In this document: in pieces, positions 1 through 8,845 of the stretch | Position numbering within the stretch: position 1 is the stretch's first letter | Layout: every line of letters starts with the position of its first letter | Origin: a virus | Virus record (IMG/VR): IMGVR_UViG_3300030382_004862 | Coordinates: 1 to 39,717 of that record | Direction: 5' to 3' (one strand) | DNA: 39,717 nt | The notes under the pieces: model-generated | Told to the model about the DNA's origin: nothing | What the model saw: the letters and a program-made list of their open reading frames with translations, nothing else | Databases searched by the model: none | Position numbers and translations under genes: made by a program

Positions 1-1
1 T

Positions 2-2146
2 ACAACAACAACTTATACTGATAGTTCAAGTACTAATAAATCTACTACTACTACATATAATACATCCACATCTACAGCATATGAGACAAGTCATAGTACC
101 ACGACTACATTTAACACTACAACTAATACCGAGGTAAGTACTAATAAAAACACTACAACTACTTTTGAAACTAGTAAGACCACAACTTATAATACTACTA
201 AATCAACAGCTATAGAAAAGAAAAAAGATATGAGTTGGTCGACACATTATAATACAAGTACGTCTACTAACACAGTATATAACACAAGTACTAATACTAC
301 CACTACATATAATACAAGTACCGATACCACAACTACATTTGATACGTCCACAATTGTATCAACAAGTAAAAGTACGACCACAACCTATAATACTAGCACC
401 ACTGAATTAACAGTATACCAGACACTTTGGTCAACTACTAAAAGTACAGTTGTAGAAACTAGTAAGTCTACGGATACTACAACTACTTATGAAACCTATA
501 AAAGTACTTCTACAGCTTATAACACTAGTACTCAAACTAGAAATATGATCCAAACAACTAGAGCGACAGCAACTACGACAGCATATTCTACATCTTGGAG
601 CACTAGTAAAAGTACAACTACTACGTATAATACTTCTACAGCTACCACTACAACTTATAATACGAGCACTAATACTACAACAACGTATAATACAGCTACT
701 ACAACGGTTGTTAGTACTAGTAAGAGCACAACTACCACATGGGCAACATCAAAATCTACAACTGAAACATCATCTACTAGTAAATCTACTACCACAACGT
801 ATAACACAAGTACAGCTACTACAACTACTTTTAATACTGCTACAAATACAACAACGACGTATAATACAAGTACATCTACCGTAGTAAGCACGAGTAAATC
901 TACTACTACAGTATATAACACAGCAAGGAGCACGGATACAACATATAACACAAGTAAGAGTACTACAACTACATGGGCAACCAGTAGAAGCACAACTACA
1001 ACATTTAATACGAGTACGGCAACATTAACAACTAGAGCTACAGCCACAGTTGTTTCAACGAGTAAAGCAACAGCTACAGTAGTTTCTACTAGTAAAAGTA
1101 CTACTACAACCTATAATACTAGTCGTTCTACTACAACCACTTATAACACAGCTACTAATACAACAACCGCTTATACTACAACGTGGAATACAAGTAAATC
1201 AACATTAACATCTCGAAGTACTACAACAACTTTCAATACAACAACAGCATATAATACGAGTACAGCTACAACCACAACTTATAATACAGCCACAACGACA
1301 ACTATAAGTACAACCACCACTTGGAGTACTAGCAAGAGTACCACAACTGCATATAATACAAGTACCGCAACTATTACAACTTTTAACACAAGTAAAACAA
1401 CAACAATAAGTACTACCACAACTTGGAGTACAAGTAAAAGTACTACCACAACGTATAATACAAGTAAAAATACAACGGAAAGTAGATCAACTACAACAAC
1501 GTATACAACTAATACAGCGTATAATACTAGTACTATAACAACTATAAGTACAACAACAACTTGGTCTACAAGCAAGAGCACTACTACAACTTATAATACA
1601 AGTAAAAATACATCTGAAAGTAGATCTACCACTACAACGTTTTCAACTAGTACGGTGTATAATACATCTACAAGTACTACAACTGCTTATAATACTACGA
1701 CAACCACAACTATAAGTACAACCACAACGTGGTCAACTAGTCATGAGACTACTACAACCTTTAATACAACTACAACATATACTACCACAACCACATATGA
1801 AACTAGTCAGAGTACAACGACAACATTTAGTACAGCAACAACTAGAAGTACAACTACCACTTGGAATACTAGTAAATCAACAACAACCACGTTTAGTACA
1901 GCAACAACTCGATCTACAACAACCACATGGTCTACTCAAAGATCTACAACAACTACGTATAATACGTCTCAAGTGACTAGTAAAAATACTACAACAGCAT
2001 ATACAACATATTGGAATACTAGTACAACAACTGCAGCTGGTGATACGACGTCAACAGTAACAAGTACGTCAAAAACAACAACAACATACTGGAACACAAC
2101 GAGAACTACTGAAACAGGTGGTGGGTGTCCTAGAGGATGTCAATAA
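2..2146 (+). CDS. Thr/Ser/Asn-rich repeat protein, probable fibre (5'-partial)
   Basis: The frame is open from base 2 with no stop, so the gene enters from the left. The ATG at 230 is internal: the 76 codons before it encode the same repeat. At least 714 residues remain. Almost all are Thr, Ser, Asn, Tyr/Phe/Trp and Lys in units of 10 residues (TTTTYNTSTA type), broken by 8-residue units (STVVSTSK type) and ISTTTTWSTS variants. Hydrophobic core residues are nearly absent, so an extended or solenoidal beta fibre is more likely than a globular fold. The C-terminus changes to GGGCPRGCQ, giving two cysteines in a protein otherwise without them. No named family is recognised. A fibre or adhesin role is inferred from the repeats, size and position beside virion genes; a secreted or capsule-like product cannot be excluded. 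Confidence 0.7.
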   Translation, partial: TTTTYTDSSSTNKSTTTTYNTSTSTAYETSHSTTTTFNTTTNTEVSTNKNTTTTFETSKTTTYNTTKSTAIEKKKDMSWSTHYNTSTSTNTVYNTSTNTTTTYNTSTDTTTTFDTSTIVSTSKSTTTTYNTSTTELTVYQTLWSTTKSTVVETSKSTDTTTTYETYKSTSTAYNTSTQTRNMIQTTRATATTTAYSTSWSTSKSTTTTYNTSTATTTTYNTSTNTTTTYNTATTTVVSTSKSTTTTWATSKSTTETSSTSKSTTTTYNTSTATTTTFNTATNTTTTYNTSTSTVVSTSKSTTTVYNTARSTDTTYNTSKSTTTTWATSRSTTTTFNTSTATLTTRATATVVSTSKATATVVSTSKSTTTTYNTSRSTTTTYNTATNTTTAYTTTWNTSKSTLTSRSTTTTFNTTTAYNTSTATTTTYNTATTTTISTTTTWSTSKSTTTAYNTSTATITTFNTSKTTTISTTTTWSTSKSTTTTYNTSKNTTESRSTTTTYTTNTAYNTSTITTISTTTTWSTSKSTTTTYNTSKNTSESRSTTTTFSTSTVYNTSTSTTTAYNTTTTTTISTTTTWSTSHETTTTFNTTTTYTTTTTYETSQSTTTTFSTATTRSTTTTWNTSKSTTTTFSTATTRSTTTTWSTQRSTTTTYNTSQVTSKNTTTAYTTYWNTSTTTAAGDTTSTVTSTSKTTTTYWNTTRTTETGGGCPRGCQ

Positions 2147-2179
2147 AATATAAATAAAACAAGTAATAATAATAATAAT

Positions 2180-3241
2180 ATGGCAACAGATTTTCAAAAG
2201 GGATATAAGAAAGCAAAACTAACGTTTGAAAGTGATAGAATTACTTTTCAAAACGAGCTTACTAATTGGAAGTTTTCTCCTGGGGTAATGGAAGTTATGA
2301 TGGATTGGGAACAACCTATTATGGAAAAAATGGCGGAAATCGCTGTATCCGAAGGGGACCATGTTCTTGAGTGTGGTTTTGGTATGGGTATATTATCTGA
2401 TGCTATTCAAGCAAGGAATCCTGCATCACATACTATTTGCGAAAATCATCCTGATATAATACCTAAAATGAGAGCATGGGCAGAAGGTAAATCTAATATT
2501 ATTTTACATGAAGATAGATGGTTTACATTAATAGAACAAACTGGTAGATACGATGCAATACTAATGGACACGTATGCTGATGATGATTTACATCCACGAT
2601 TTGTTTATTTCTGTAGAAATAAAGGTGCAAAATCAGGTTGTAAAATTAGTTGGTGGAACTGGAGTGGTGGTACAACAGATGAATATATGAAATTCTATTG
2701 GGATAATGTATCGTTTACTGATGTGGCTGTAGATCCTCCATTAAATTCATATTATAATAAAGATATATATAAAGTACCATTAAAAATATTAACTCCAAAT
2801 CCTACAAGTTATGGTGTGCTTAAAGGATCAACAATTCATAAGTATGATCATGATGATGATATAGTTGCTAAATCAACAGAACTTATAGGCTCAAATCATA
2901 ACATTGTAACATGTGCAGATCCTAGTAATCCTAGTTTAGTAAAACAACAAAATTCAATACGTTTTATTATGGGTTGTAAAGGTGTGTATACAATAAATGA
3001 TGATTTATTAACCGCAACTGGTAATCATCCAATGATAATAAAAAGAGATGGATCATGGATAACTGACAAAAAAATGAATGAATTAGTTGTTGGTGACAAA
3101 CTTTATACAATAGATGATACAGAAGTTGAAGTTCAAAAAATACAATTTGATGGTGATACAAAAAATGAAGTGGTACGCTTAGAAATGGATTATAATTATT
3201 TTGTTAACAGTATTTTAATGAAAGGAGGATCTGATGGCTAA
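2180..3241 (+). CDS. GAMT/Rmt2-like methyltransferase fused to a degenerate Hint domain
   Basis: Residues about 40-205 form a class I SAM-dependent methyltransferase resembling guanidinoacetate and arginine delta-N methyltransferases: WEQPIMEKMAE near 43-53, the SAM loop VLECGFGMG at 62-70, the acidic ENHPDII at 88-94, and YDAILMDTYADDD at 124-136 (GAMT has FDGILYDTY). Residues about 211-348 look like a Hint/intein fold: GSTIHKYD near 216, TGNHPM with the TxxH pair T280/H283, ELVVGDKLYTID near 301-312, and VVRLEMDYNYFVNSILM near 331-347. The usual N-terminal Cys/Ser is missing (Val213 or neighbours align there) and the C-terminal His-Asn is replaced by Lys-Gly-Gly, so splicing looks impossible. 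A (TAA)5 run at 2164-2179 abuts the ATG. The gene overlaps the next by 8 bases. The substrate is unknown; the neighbouring fibres are a guess. Confidence 0.72.
   Translation: MATDFQKGYKKAKLTFESDRITFQNELTNWKFSPGVMEVMMDWEQPIMEKMAEIAVSEGDHVLECGFGMGILSDAIQARNPASHTICENHPDIIPKMRAWAEGKSNIILHEDRWFTLIEQTGRYDAILMDTYADDDLHPRFVYFCRNKGAKSGCKISWWNWSGGTTDEYMKFYWDNVSFTDVAVDPPLNSYYNKDIYKVPLKILTPNPTSYGVLKGSTIHKYDHDDDIVAKSTELIGSNHNIVTCADPSNPSLVKQQNSIRFIMGCKGVYTINDDLLTATGNHPMIIKRDGSWITDKKMNELVVGDKLYTIDDTEVEVQKIQFDGDTKNEVVRLEMDYNYFVNSILMKGGSDG
3221..3228 (+). promoter_or_regulatory. Strong Shine-Dalgarno site for the 1850-aa fibre gene
   Basis: AAAGGAGG ends five bases before the ATG at 3234 and lies inside the last codons of the methyltransferase-Hint gene, where it encodes Lys-Gly-Gly. 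It is the only near-perfect Shine-Dalgarno match in front of a gene start in this window. Other starts have A/T-only leaders. It could raise fibre translation, or it could be a by-product of the Hint C-terminal sequence. Confidence 0.5.
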
Positions 3242-6200
3242 TACTACAACAACTTTTCAAACTAGTCAGGGTACAACAACAGTATATGGTACTAGTACAG
3301 TATTTATTGGTCCTGTAACTACAGAATGGCAAACAAGTTCAGCTACTAGTAGGACTACGTCAACACAATATACAACAACTTGGGCTACTCAAAAATCAAC
3401 TACCACTACTTACAATACTAGTCAGAGTACAACAACAACATTTAATACATTAACAACTAGATCCACTACCACAACATATAATACTAGTCAAAGTACGACT
3501 ACTACATTTAACACGTTAACAACTAGAAGTACAACTACCACTTGGAATACTAGTAAAACTACAACAGAAAGTAGAAGTACTGCTACGAGTAGGAGTACAA
3601 CAACCACTTATAATACTAGTACAACAACCCAAACGGCTTATACTACAACCTGGGGAACTAGTAAGAGTACCACAACAACATATGAAACATCTCATAGTAC
3701 ATTAACAAGTAGAGCAACAACCACGACATATACTACGTCAACCACTTACGAAACAAGTCATTCTACTACTACAACATTCAACACTAGTACGACGACACAA
3801 ACTGCTTATACAACCACTTGGGCAACATCAAGAAATACAACAGAAAGTAGAAGTACCACAACTACGTACACTACCACAACTACATACGAAACAAGTCATA
3901 GTACAACTACAACTTACAACACAAGTCAATCTACAGAAACCGCATATACTACCACATGGGCTACTAATAGAAGTACTACTGAAACATCTGCAACAAGTCA
4001 TAGCACAACTACAACATATAATACTAGTACAACAACACAGACAGCTTATACAACAACATGGTCTACGAGTAAAAGTACAACAGAGACATCATCAACAAGT
4101 CATAGTACATCAACAAGTAGAAGTACTACAACAGAATTTAGTACAACAACTACATATAACACAAGTACAATTACATCTAAAGCTACATCTACAGTTGTAA
4201 GCACTAGTAAATCCACAACGACCACTTATAATACTAGTAAATCGACAACGACTACTTACAACACTAGCACAAACACAACCACAACCTATAATACAAGTAC
4301 CAACACTACTACAACATTTAGTACAACAACAGTGGTGTCAACTAGTAGATCAACGACCACAACATTTAATACATCTACCACCACTACAACAGTTTATAAT
4401 ACAGCGAGAAGTACTGATACAACATATAATACTAGTCATAGTACCACAACAACTTTTAATACAGCAACAACAACAGTGGTAAGTACAAGTAAAGCAACTT
4501 CTACAGTAGTTAGTACAAGTAAAAGCACGACTACAACTTGGTCAACAAGTAAATCTACAACAACAGCATATAATACTTCGACTGCTACAACAACCACGTA
4601 TAATACCAGCACAAGTACAACGACTACATATAATACAGCAACATCAACTGTAGTAAGTACTAGTAAGGCAACCGCTACAGTTGTATCGACTAGTAAAAGT
4701 ACTACTTCAACATGGTCAACTAGTAAAAGTACAACAACCACATTCAATACAAGTACCATTACATCTAAAAGTACGAATACAACAACTACTTATATAGTTA
4801 ACACTGATATAGCAACTGCTTATAACACGAGTACATCTACTACCACTTGGTATAATACATCAAAAACTACAACCACAACTACAGTATATAATACTAGTAC
4901 AACAACATCATATAACACAACTACAGTTACAAAACCACTTACTACTACAACTTGGAGTACTAGTAAATCTACAACAACGGTATATAATACATCTACAGAT
5001 ACTTCTACTACCAAAGCTACATCTACAGTAGTATCTACATCAAAAACTACGTCTACAGTGGTTAGTACTAATAGAAATACTACTACAACATATTCTACAC
5101 AACCTACCACAACAAAACCCGCAATACTTTGGAGGTATCCACATACAGCAAGTTTATCAGGAGCTCTATATAATTGGGATACAAATATAAACGTGTCTGT
5201 ATTCGCTGGTGCTGGAAAAATAAAAGGTAACAGTACTGATACACAAGCTATAACAATACTACAAGTAGCTGCAGTTGATGCTGATAGTAATGATAAAAAT
5301 AATGTATTTGATTCAATAGATGGTGCATCTACTACAAGTGGTAATTTAGGTTCAATAAGAATAAGATCTTCTACTGAAACACTTTCTGCACAATATAGAA
5401 TAACTGAGGTTATTCCTTCAGGAGATGATACCTATTTTTTACTATATGTAACATACACGCATGCTCCAATTGCAGGTGAAGACACACATGCGTTTGGAGG
5501 TGGTAAAGTAATGGATTGTCATATGATAAGATATGATGAGGGTGGTTATAATACATCTACTACCACCACGTATAATACTAGTACAACAACTACATATAAT
5601 ACGTCAACTGCTACAAATACAGTATATAATACTACTACTGCAACCACATGGAGTACGAGTAAAAGCACAACAACTACATATAATACGACCACTACTACAA
5701 CATATAATACTTCTACTAATACAACTACAGTTTATAATACCGCTACAATAGTTAACAGAGGAACATCAACCACTTACAATACAAGTACTAGTACTACTAC
5801 AACTTACGAAACTACTAAAAGTACAAATACAGTAGTTAGTACAAGTAAACTAACTACTAAAACAACATCTACTGTTGTTTCAACGTCGAAATCTACTACT
5901 ACAACATGGAATACAAGTACTGATACTACAACAGTATATAATACTACTACGAATACCACAACTACATATAATACACAAACTGACACTACAACAGCTTATA
6001 CGACTACATGGAATACATCTACTTCTACCACTACCACATATAATACAAGTACTGATACCAATACCACTTGGAGCACAAGTAAAAGTACTACTACAATATT
6101 TAATACACAAACTGCTACTAACACAATATATACTACAAGTTGGGAAACTAGTAAGACAACAATATTTGAAACTAGTTCGATCACAAGTAAAAATACTGAT

Positions 6201-8786
6201 ACAACATGGAGTACTAGTAAAAATACTACGACAACATATAATACACAAACTAATACTCAAACAGCATATACAACCACGTGGGCTACAAGTAAAGCTACAG
6301 ATGAAACATCATCAACTAGTAAAAGTACAACAACAATATATAATACATCTAAAAGTACCACAACAACATATAATACTAGTACGTCTACTACAACTACATA
6401 TACTACAACAAAATCAACAAGTAAATCAACTGACACTGTTGTATCAACTAGTAAAAATACAACTACTACTTTTAATACGACTACTGCTACAACTACTACA
6501 TGGGCAACTAGTAAATCTACCACAACAACTTGGGCTACTAGTAAGAATACAACGACTACATATAACACTGCTACGAATACTACAACATTATTTACAACAA
6601 CGTTTAATACTAGTACAGCTACTACAACCACTTATAATACAAATACGGCTACTACGACAACGTTTAACACGAGTACAAACACAACAACCACTTATAACAC
6701 AAGTACGTCTACAGTGGTTTCAACGTCTAAATCAACAACAACAACGTGGAGTACAAGTAAGTCTACTACGACAACGTTCAACACAACTACAGCTACTACC
6801 ACAACATACAATACAACAACAAGTACTACGACTACGTACAATACTAGTACAGCTACGGTTGTAAGTACTAGTAAAGCAACATCCACTGTTGTTTCAACAA
6901 GTAAAAGCACGACTACTACATTTAATACTAGTACTGCAACAACTACTACATTTAATACGTCTACAGCTACTACTACAACTTATAATACATCAACAAATAC
7001 TACTACGACATATAATACTAGTACGTCAACTACAGTTTCAACTAGTAAATCAACAAGTACGGCATTTAACACTTCTACAGCCACAACTACGGTTTACAAT
7101 ACATTCAGGAGTACAGACACTACATATAATACTAATCTTAGTACAACTACTATATATAATACTGCAACCACAACTGTAGTTTCTACAAGTAAAAGTACCA
7201 CTACAACCTGGTCAACAAATAAAAGTACTACTACAACATACAGTACATCTAAAAGTACCACAACCACATTTAACACGAGTACTAATACAACTACTACATA
7301 TAATACCTCAACATCAACCACCAATCATACATTTTATGATACATCTACTGTTGTAGAAACTAGTAAAAGTACTACAACCGCATATAATACTACCACAGCA
7401 ACAACAACCATATACAATACGAGTACTAACACAACGACCGCGTTTAACACAAGTACAACAACTACTTGGACTACAAGTAAAGCAACTTCTACTTCGCGAT
7501 CTACTACTAAAGAAACTAATACAGTAGTTGAGACAAGTAAAAGTACCACTACTACTTTTAATACTTCGACCACTACAACAACTACGTATAATACTTCTAC
7601 TAGTACAGTAGTTTCAACTAGTAAATCTACTACAACTGTATATAATACTTTGAGATCAACTAATACCACATATAATACTAGTAAAAGCACAACTACTACG
7701 TGGAATACATCTACTGCTACAACAACTACTTATAACACAAGTACCGCTACAGTAGTATCTACTAGTAAAAGTACATCTACGGTTGTAGAAACGAGTAAAT
7801 CAACGACAACAACATTTAATACAAGTACCGCTACAACGACTACGTATAATACGAGTACAGCGACAACTACGACATATAATACAAGTACTAACACGGTGGT
7901 AAGTACAAGTAAATCAACAACTACAACATGGTCTACTAGTAAAAGCACCACTACCACATATGAAACTAGTAAAAGTACCACAACTACTTACAATACAAGT
8001 ACTAACACAACAACCACGTTTAATACAGCTACAACAACCACGTGGAGTACTAGTAAAGCAACGGCTACCGTGGTATCTACATCTAAAAGTACAACAACTA
8101 CTTGGTCTACTAGTAAGAGTACTACAACAACATACAATACACAAACCGCTACTACTACAACGTATAATACCGCTACAAGTACAGTAGTTAGTACCAGTAA
8201 ATCTACTACTACTACATGGAGCACGAGTAAATCTACTACTACAACATATGAGACTAGTAAAAGTACTACAACGACTTATAACACTAGTACAAACACTACT
8301 ACTACATATAACACGAGTACGTCAACTGTTATGTCTACTAGTAAATCTACCACAACAGTATATAATACTGCTAGAAGTACTAACACTACGTATAATACTA
8401 CTAAAAGTACAACTACTACGTTTAATACATCAACTAATACCACTACTACGTTTAATACTAGTACAACTACTACGTGGAATACATCAAAAGCAACCGCGAC
8501 AGTAGTTAGCACAAGTAAATCTACGACTACTACTTACAATACCAGTAAGTCTACAACCACAACGTATAATACATCAACTACTATAACTACAACATTTAAT
8601 ACGTCAACTAGTACAACCACAACGTTTACTACTGGTGGTACTACAACAACGACTTACAACACAAGTACGACGATTACAACAACATTTAATACAACCACAA
8701 CATTTAATACGACTAAATCATGGTTTAGTACGTATAGACAAGATCTGTCTACGGAACGTGTAGATTTTAACAGATCAACAACTTAG
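3234..8786 (+). CDS. Giant Thr/Ser/Asn-rich repeat fibre with one internal globular domain
   Basis: This 1850-residue protein is mostly 10-residue units, TTTT(Y/F/W)NTS plus two variable positions (TA, TN, TS, KS, RS or HS), punctuated by 8-residue STVVSTSK units and TAYTTTWATS variants. Residues about 629-771 are different: a 143-residue mixed domain starting AILWRYPHTASLSG and ending MIRYDEGG, with normal hydrophobic content and strands such as AQYRITEVI and YFLLYVTYTH. After residue 1780 the repeats decay into GGTTTTTYNTS and a polar tail ending DFNRSTT. No signal peptide is seen. The start is fixed by the Shine-Dalgarno site at 3221-3228 and by the repeat beginning at once. The likely role is a virion adhesion fibre: repeats as shaft, inserted domain as binding, capping or trimerisation module. 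No named family is recognised for the repeat. Confidence 0.75.
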   Translation: MANTTTTFQTSQGTTTVYGTSTVFIGPVTTEWQTSSATSRTTSTQYTTTWATQKSTTTTYNTSQSTTTTFNTLTTRSTTTTYNTSQSTTTTFNTLTTRSTTTTWNTSKTTTESRSTATSRSTTTTYNTSTTTQTAYTTTWGTSKSTTTTYETSHSTLTSRATTTTYTTSTTYETSHSTTTTFNTSTTTQTAYTTTWATSRNTTESRSTTTTYTTTTTYETSHSTTTTYNTSQSTETAYTTTWATNRSTTETSATSHSTTTTYNTSTTTQTAYTTTWSTSKSTTETSSTSHSTSTSRSTTTEFSTTTTYNTSTITSKATSTVVSTSKSTTTTYNTSKSTTTTYNTSTNTTTTYNTSTNTTTTFSTTTVVSTSRSTTTTFNTSTTTTTVYNTARSTDTTYNTSHSTTTTFNTATTTVVSTSKATSTVVSTSKSTTTTWSTSKSTTTAYNTSTATTTTYNTSTSTTTTYNTATSTVVSTSKATATVVSTSKSTTSTWSTSKSTTTTFNTSTITSKSTNTTTTYIVNTDIATAYNTSTSTTTWYNTSKTTTTTTVYNTSTTTSYNTTTVTKPLTTTTWSTSKSTTTVYNTSTDTSTTKATSTVVSTSKTTSTVVSTNRNTTTTYSTQPTTTKPAILWRYPHTASLSGALYNWDTNINVSVFAGAGKIKGNSTDTQAITILQVAAVDADSNDKNNVFDSIDGASTTSGNLGSIRIRSSTETLSAQYRITEVIPSGDDTYFLLYVTYTHAPIAGEDTHAFGGGKVMDCHMIRYDEGGYNTSTTTTYNTSTTTTYNTSTATNTVYNTTTATTWSTSKSTTTTYNTTTTTTYNTSTNTTTVYNTATIVNRGTSTTYNTSTSTTTTYETTKSTNTVVSTSKLTTKTTSTVVSTSKSTTTTWNTSTDTTTVYNTTTNTTTTYNTQTDTTTAYTTTWNTSTSTTTTYNTSTDTNTTWSTSKSTTTIFNTQTATNTIYTTSWETSKTTIFETSSITSKNTDTTWSTSKNTTTTYNTQTNTQTAYTTTWATSKATDETSSTSKSTTTIYNTSKSTTTTYNTSTSTTTTYTTTKSTSKSTDTVVSTSKNTTTTFNTTTATTTTWATSKSTTTTWATSKNTTTTYNTATNTTTLFTTTFNTSTATTTTYNTNTATTTTFNTSTNTTTTYNTSTSTVVSTSKSTTTTWSTSKSTTTTFNTTTATTTTYNTTTSTTTTYNTSTATVVSTSKATSTVVSTSKSTTTTFNTSTATTTTFNTSTATTTTYNTSTNTTTTYNTSTSTTVSTSKSTSTAFNTSTATTTVYNTFRSTDTTYNTNLSTTTIYNTATTTVVSTSKSTTTTWSTNKSTTTTYSTSKSTTTTFNTSTNTTTTYNTSTSTTNHTFYDTSTVVETSKSTTTAYNTTTATTTIYNTSTNTTTAFNTSTTTTWTTSKATSTSRSTTKETNTVVETSKSTTTTFNTSTTTTTTYNTSTSTVVSTSKSTTTVYNTLRSTNTTYNTSKSTTTTWNTSTATTTTYNTSTATVVSTSKSTSTVVETSKSTTTTFNTSTATTTTYNTSTATTTTYNTSTNTVVSTSKSTTTTWSTSKSTTTTYETSKSTTTTYNTSTNTTTTFNTATTTTWSTSKATATVVSTSKSTTTTWSTSKSTTTTYNTQTATTTTYNTATSTVVSTSKSTTTTWSTSKSTTTTYETSKSTTTTYNTSTNTTTTYNTSTSTVMSTSKSTTTVYNTARSTNTTYNTTKSTTTTFNTSTNTTTTFNTSTTTTWNTSKATATVVSTSKSTTTTYNTSKSTTTTYNTSTTITTTFNTSTSTTTTFTTGGTTTTTYNTSTTITTTFNTTTTFNTTKSWFSTYRQDLSTERVDFNRSTT
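3330..5105 (+). repeat. Protein-level 10/8-residue repeat array, first block
   Basis: Tandem units are regular in amino acids but not in bases. Thr is spelled ACA, ACT, ACC and ACG, and Ser AGT, AGC, TCA, TCT, TCC and TCG, so adjacent units seldom match over long stretches. The pair Thr-Ser is often spelled ACTAGT. The aromatic residue recurs about every 10 codons, followed by Asn-Thr-Ser. Confidence 0.85.
5118..5546 (+). other. Globular domain inserted in the repeat fibre
   Basis: This covers residues about 629-771 of the 1850-aa protein. It begins at PAILWRYP, contains alternating hydrophobic strands (INVSVFAG, AITILQVAAVDAD, GSIRIRSSTETLSAQYRITEV, YFLLYVTYTHAP) and ends before the repeats resume at YNTSTTTT. 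The pattern resembles the small beta-rich domains of phage tail fibres (polar strand, IxSTxxxxxYxITxV, Y-x-hydrophobic-V-x-Y), but that is only a resemblance. It is the best candidate for a receptor-binding, capping or folding-nucleus module. Confidence 0.6.
5547..8730 (+). repeat. Protein-level 10/8-residue repeat array, second block
   Basis: This is the continuation of the repeat after the globular domain, about 1060 residues. Runs of TTTTYNTSTN-type units are separated by TVVSTSKS units. The higher-order order varies (for example VVSTSKATATVVSTSKS), so it is not a simple duplication of the first block. Codons are scrambled as in the first block. Confidence 0.8.
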
Positions 8787-8845
8787 GTAGAAAATGGTAA
8801 AAATGTGTAATAATATATATACTAATAACAATTAAATTTAATAAT

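Noticed and set aside
230-232. ATG at 230 as the start of the first fibre gene
   Set aside because: The frame is open for 76 codons upstream to the window edge and encodes the same repeat, so the true start lies outside the window.
655-1047. Long minus-strand frames rich in Val/Leu opposite the fibre genes (also 1279-1581, 4436-4759, 6257-6631, 7334-7690 and others)
   Set aside because: They are reverse complements of Thr/Ser/Asn codons (ACA, ACT, AGT and AAT read as TGT, AGT, ACT and ATT, or shifted to GTT/GTA/GTG and CTT/CTA) with repeat-driven lack of stops. There is no start context and no real protein composition.
2800-3241. Active splicing intein
   Set aside because: No Cys/Ser at the N-terminal junction, no His-Asn at the C-terminal end, no homing endonuclease domain and no C-extein.
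5875-6864. 329-residue plus-strand frame inside the giant fibre, rich in Leu/Gln/Ile/His
   Set aside because: It is a shifted reading of the repeat codons. The long open frame results from the low-complexity sequence; the fibre frame has the consistent repeat and the ribosome site.
2-8786. CRISPR array or satellite DNA
   Set aside because: There are no identical DNA repeats with spacers. The periodicity exists only at protein level and keeps one frame throughout.
2-8786. Assembly or sequencing artefact in low-complexity DNA
   Set aside because: The reading frame stays open over more than 2500 codons with varied synonymous codons, which collapsed or erroneous repeats would not give.
3234-8786. 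Diversity-generating retroelement target
   Set aside because: No reverse transcriptase and no template/variable repeat pair with adenine-specific changes were seen in the window.
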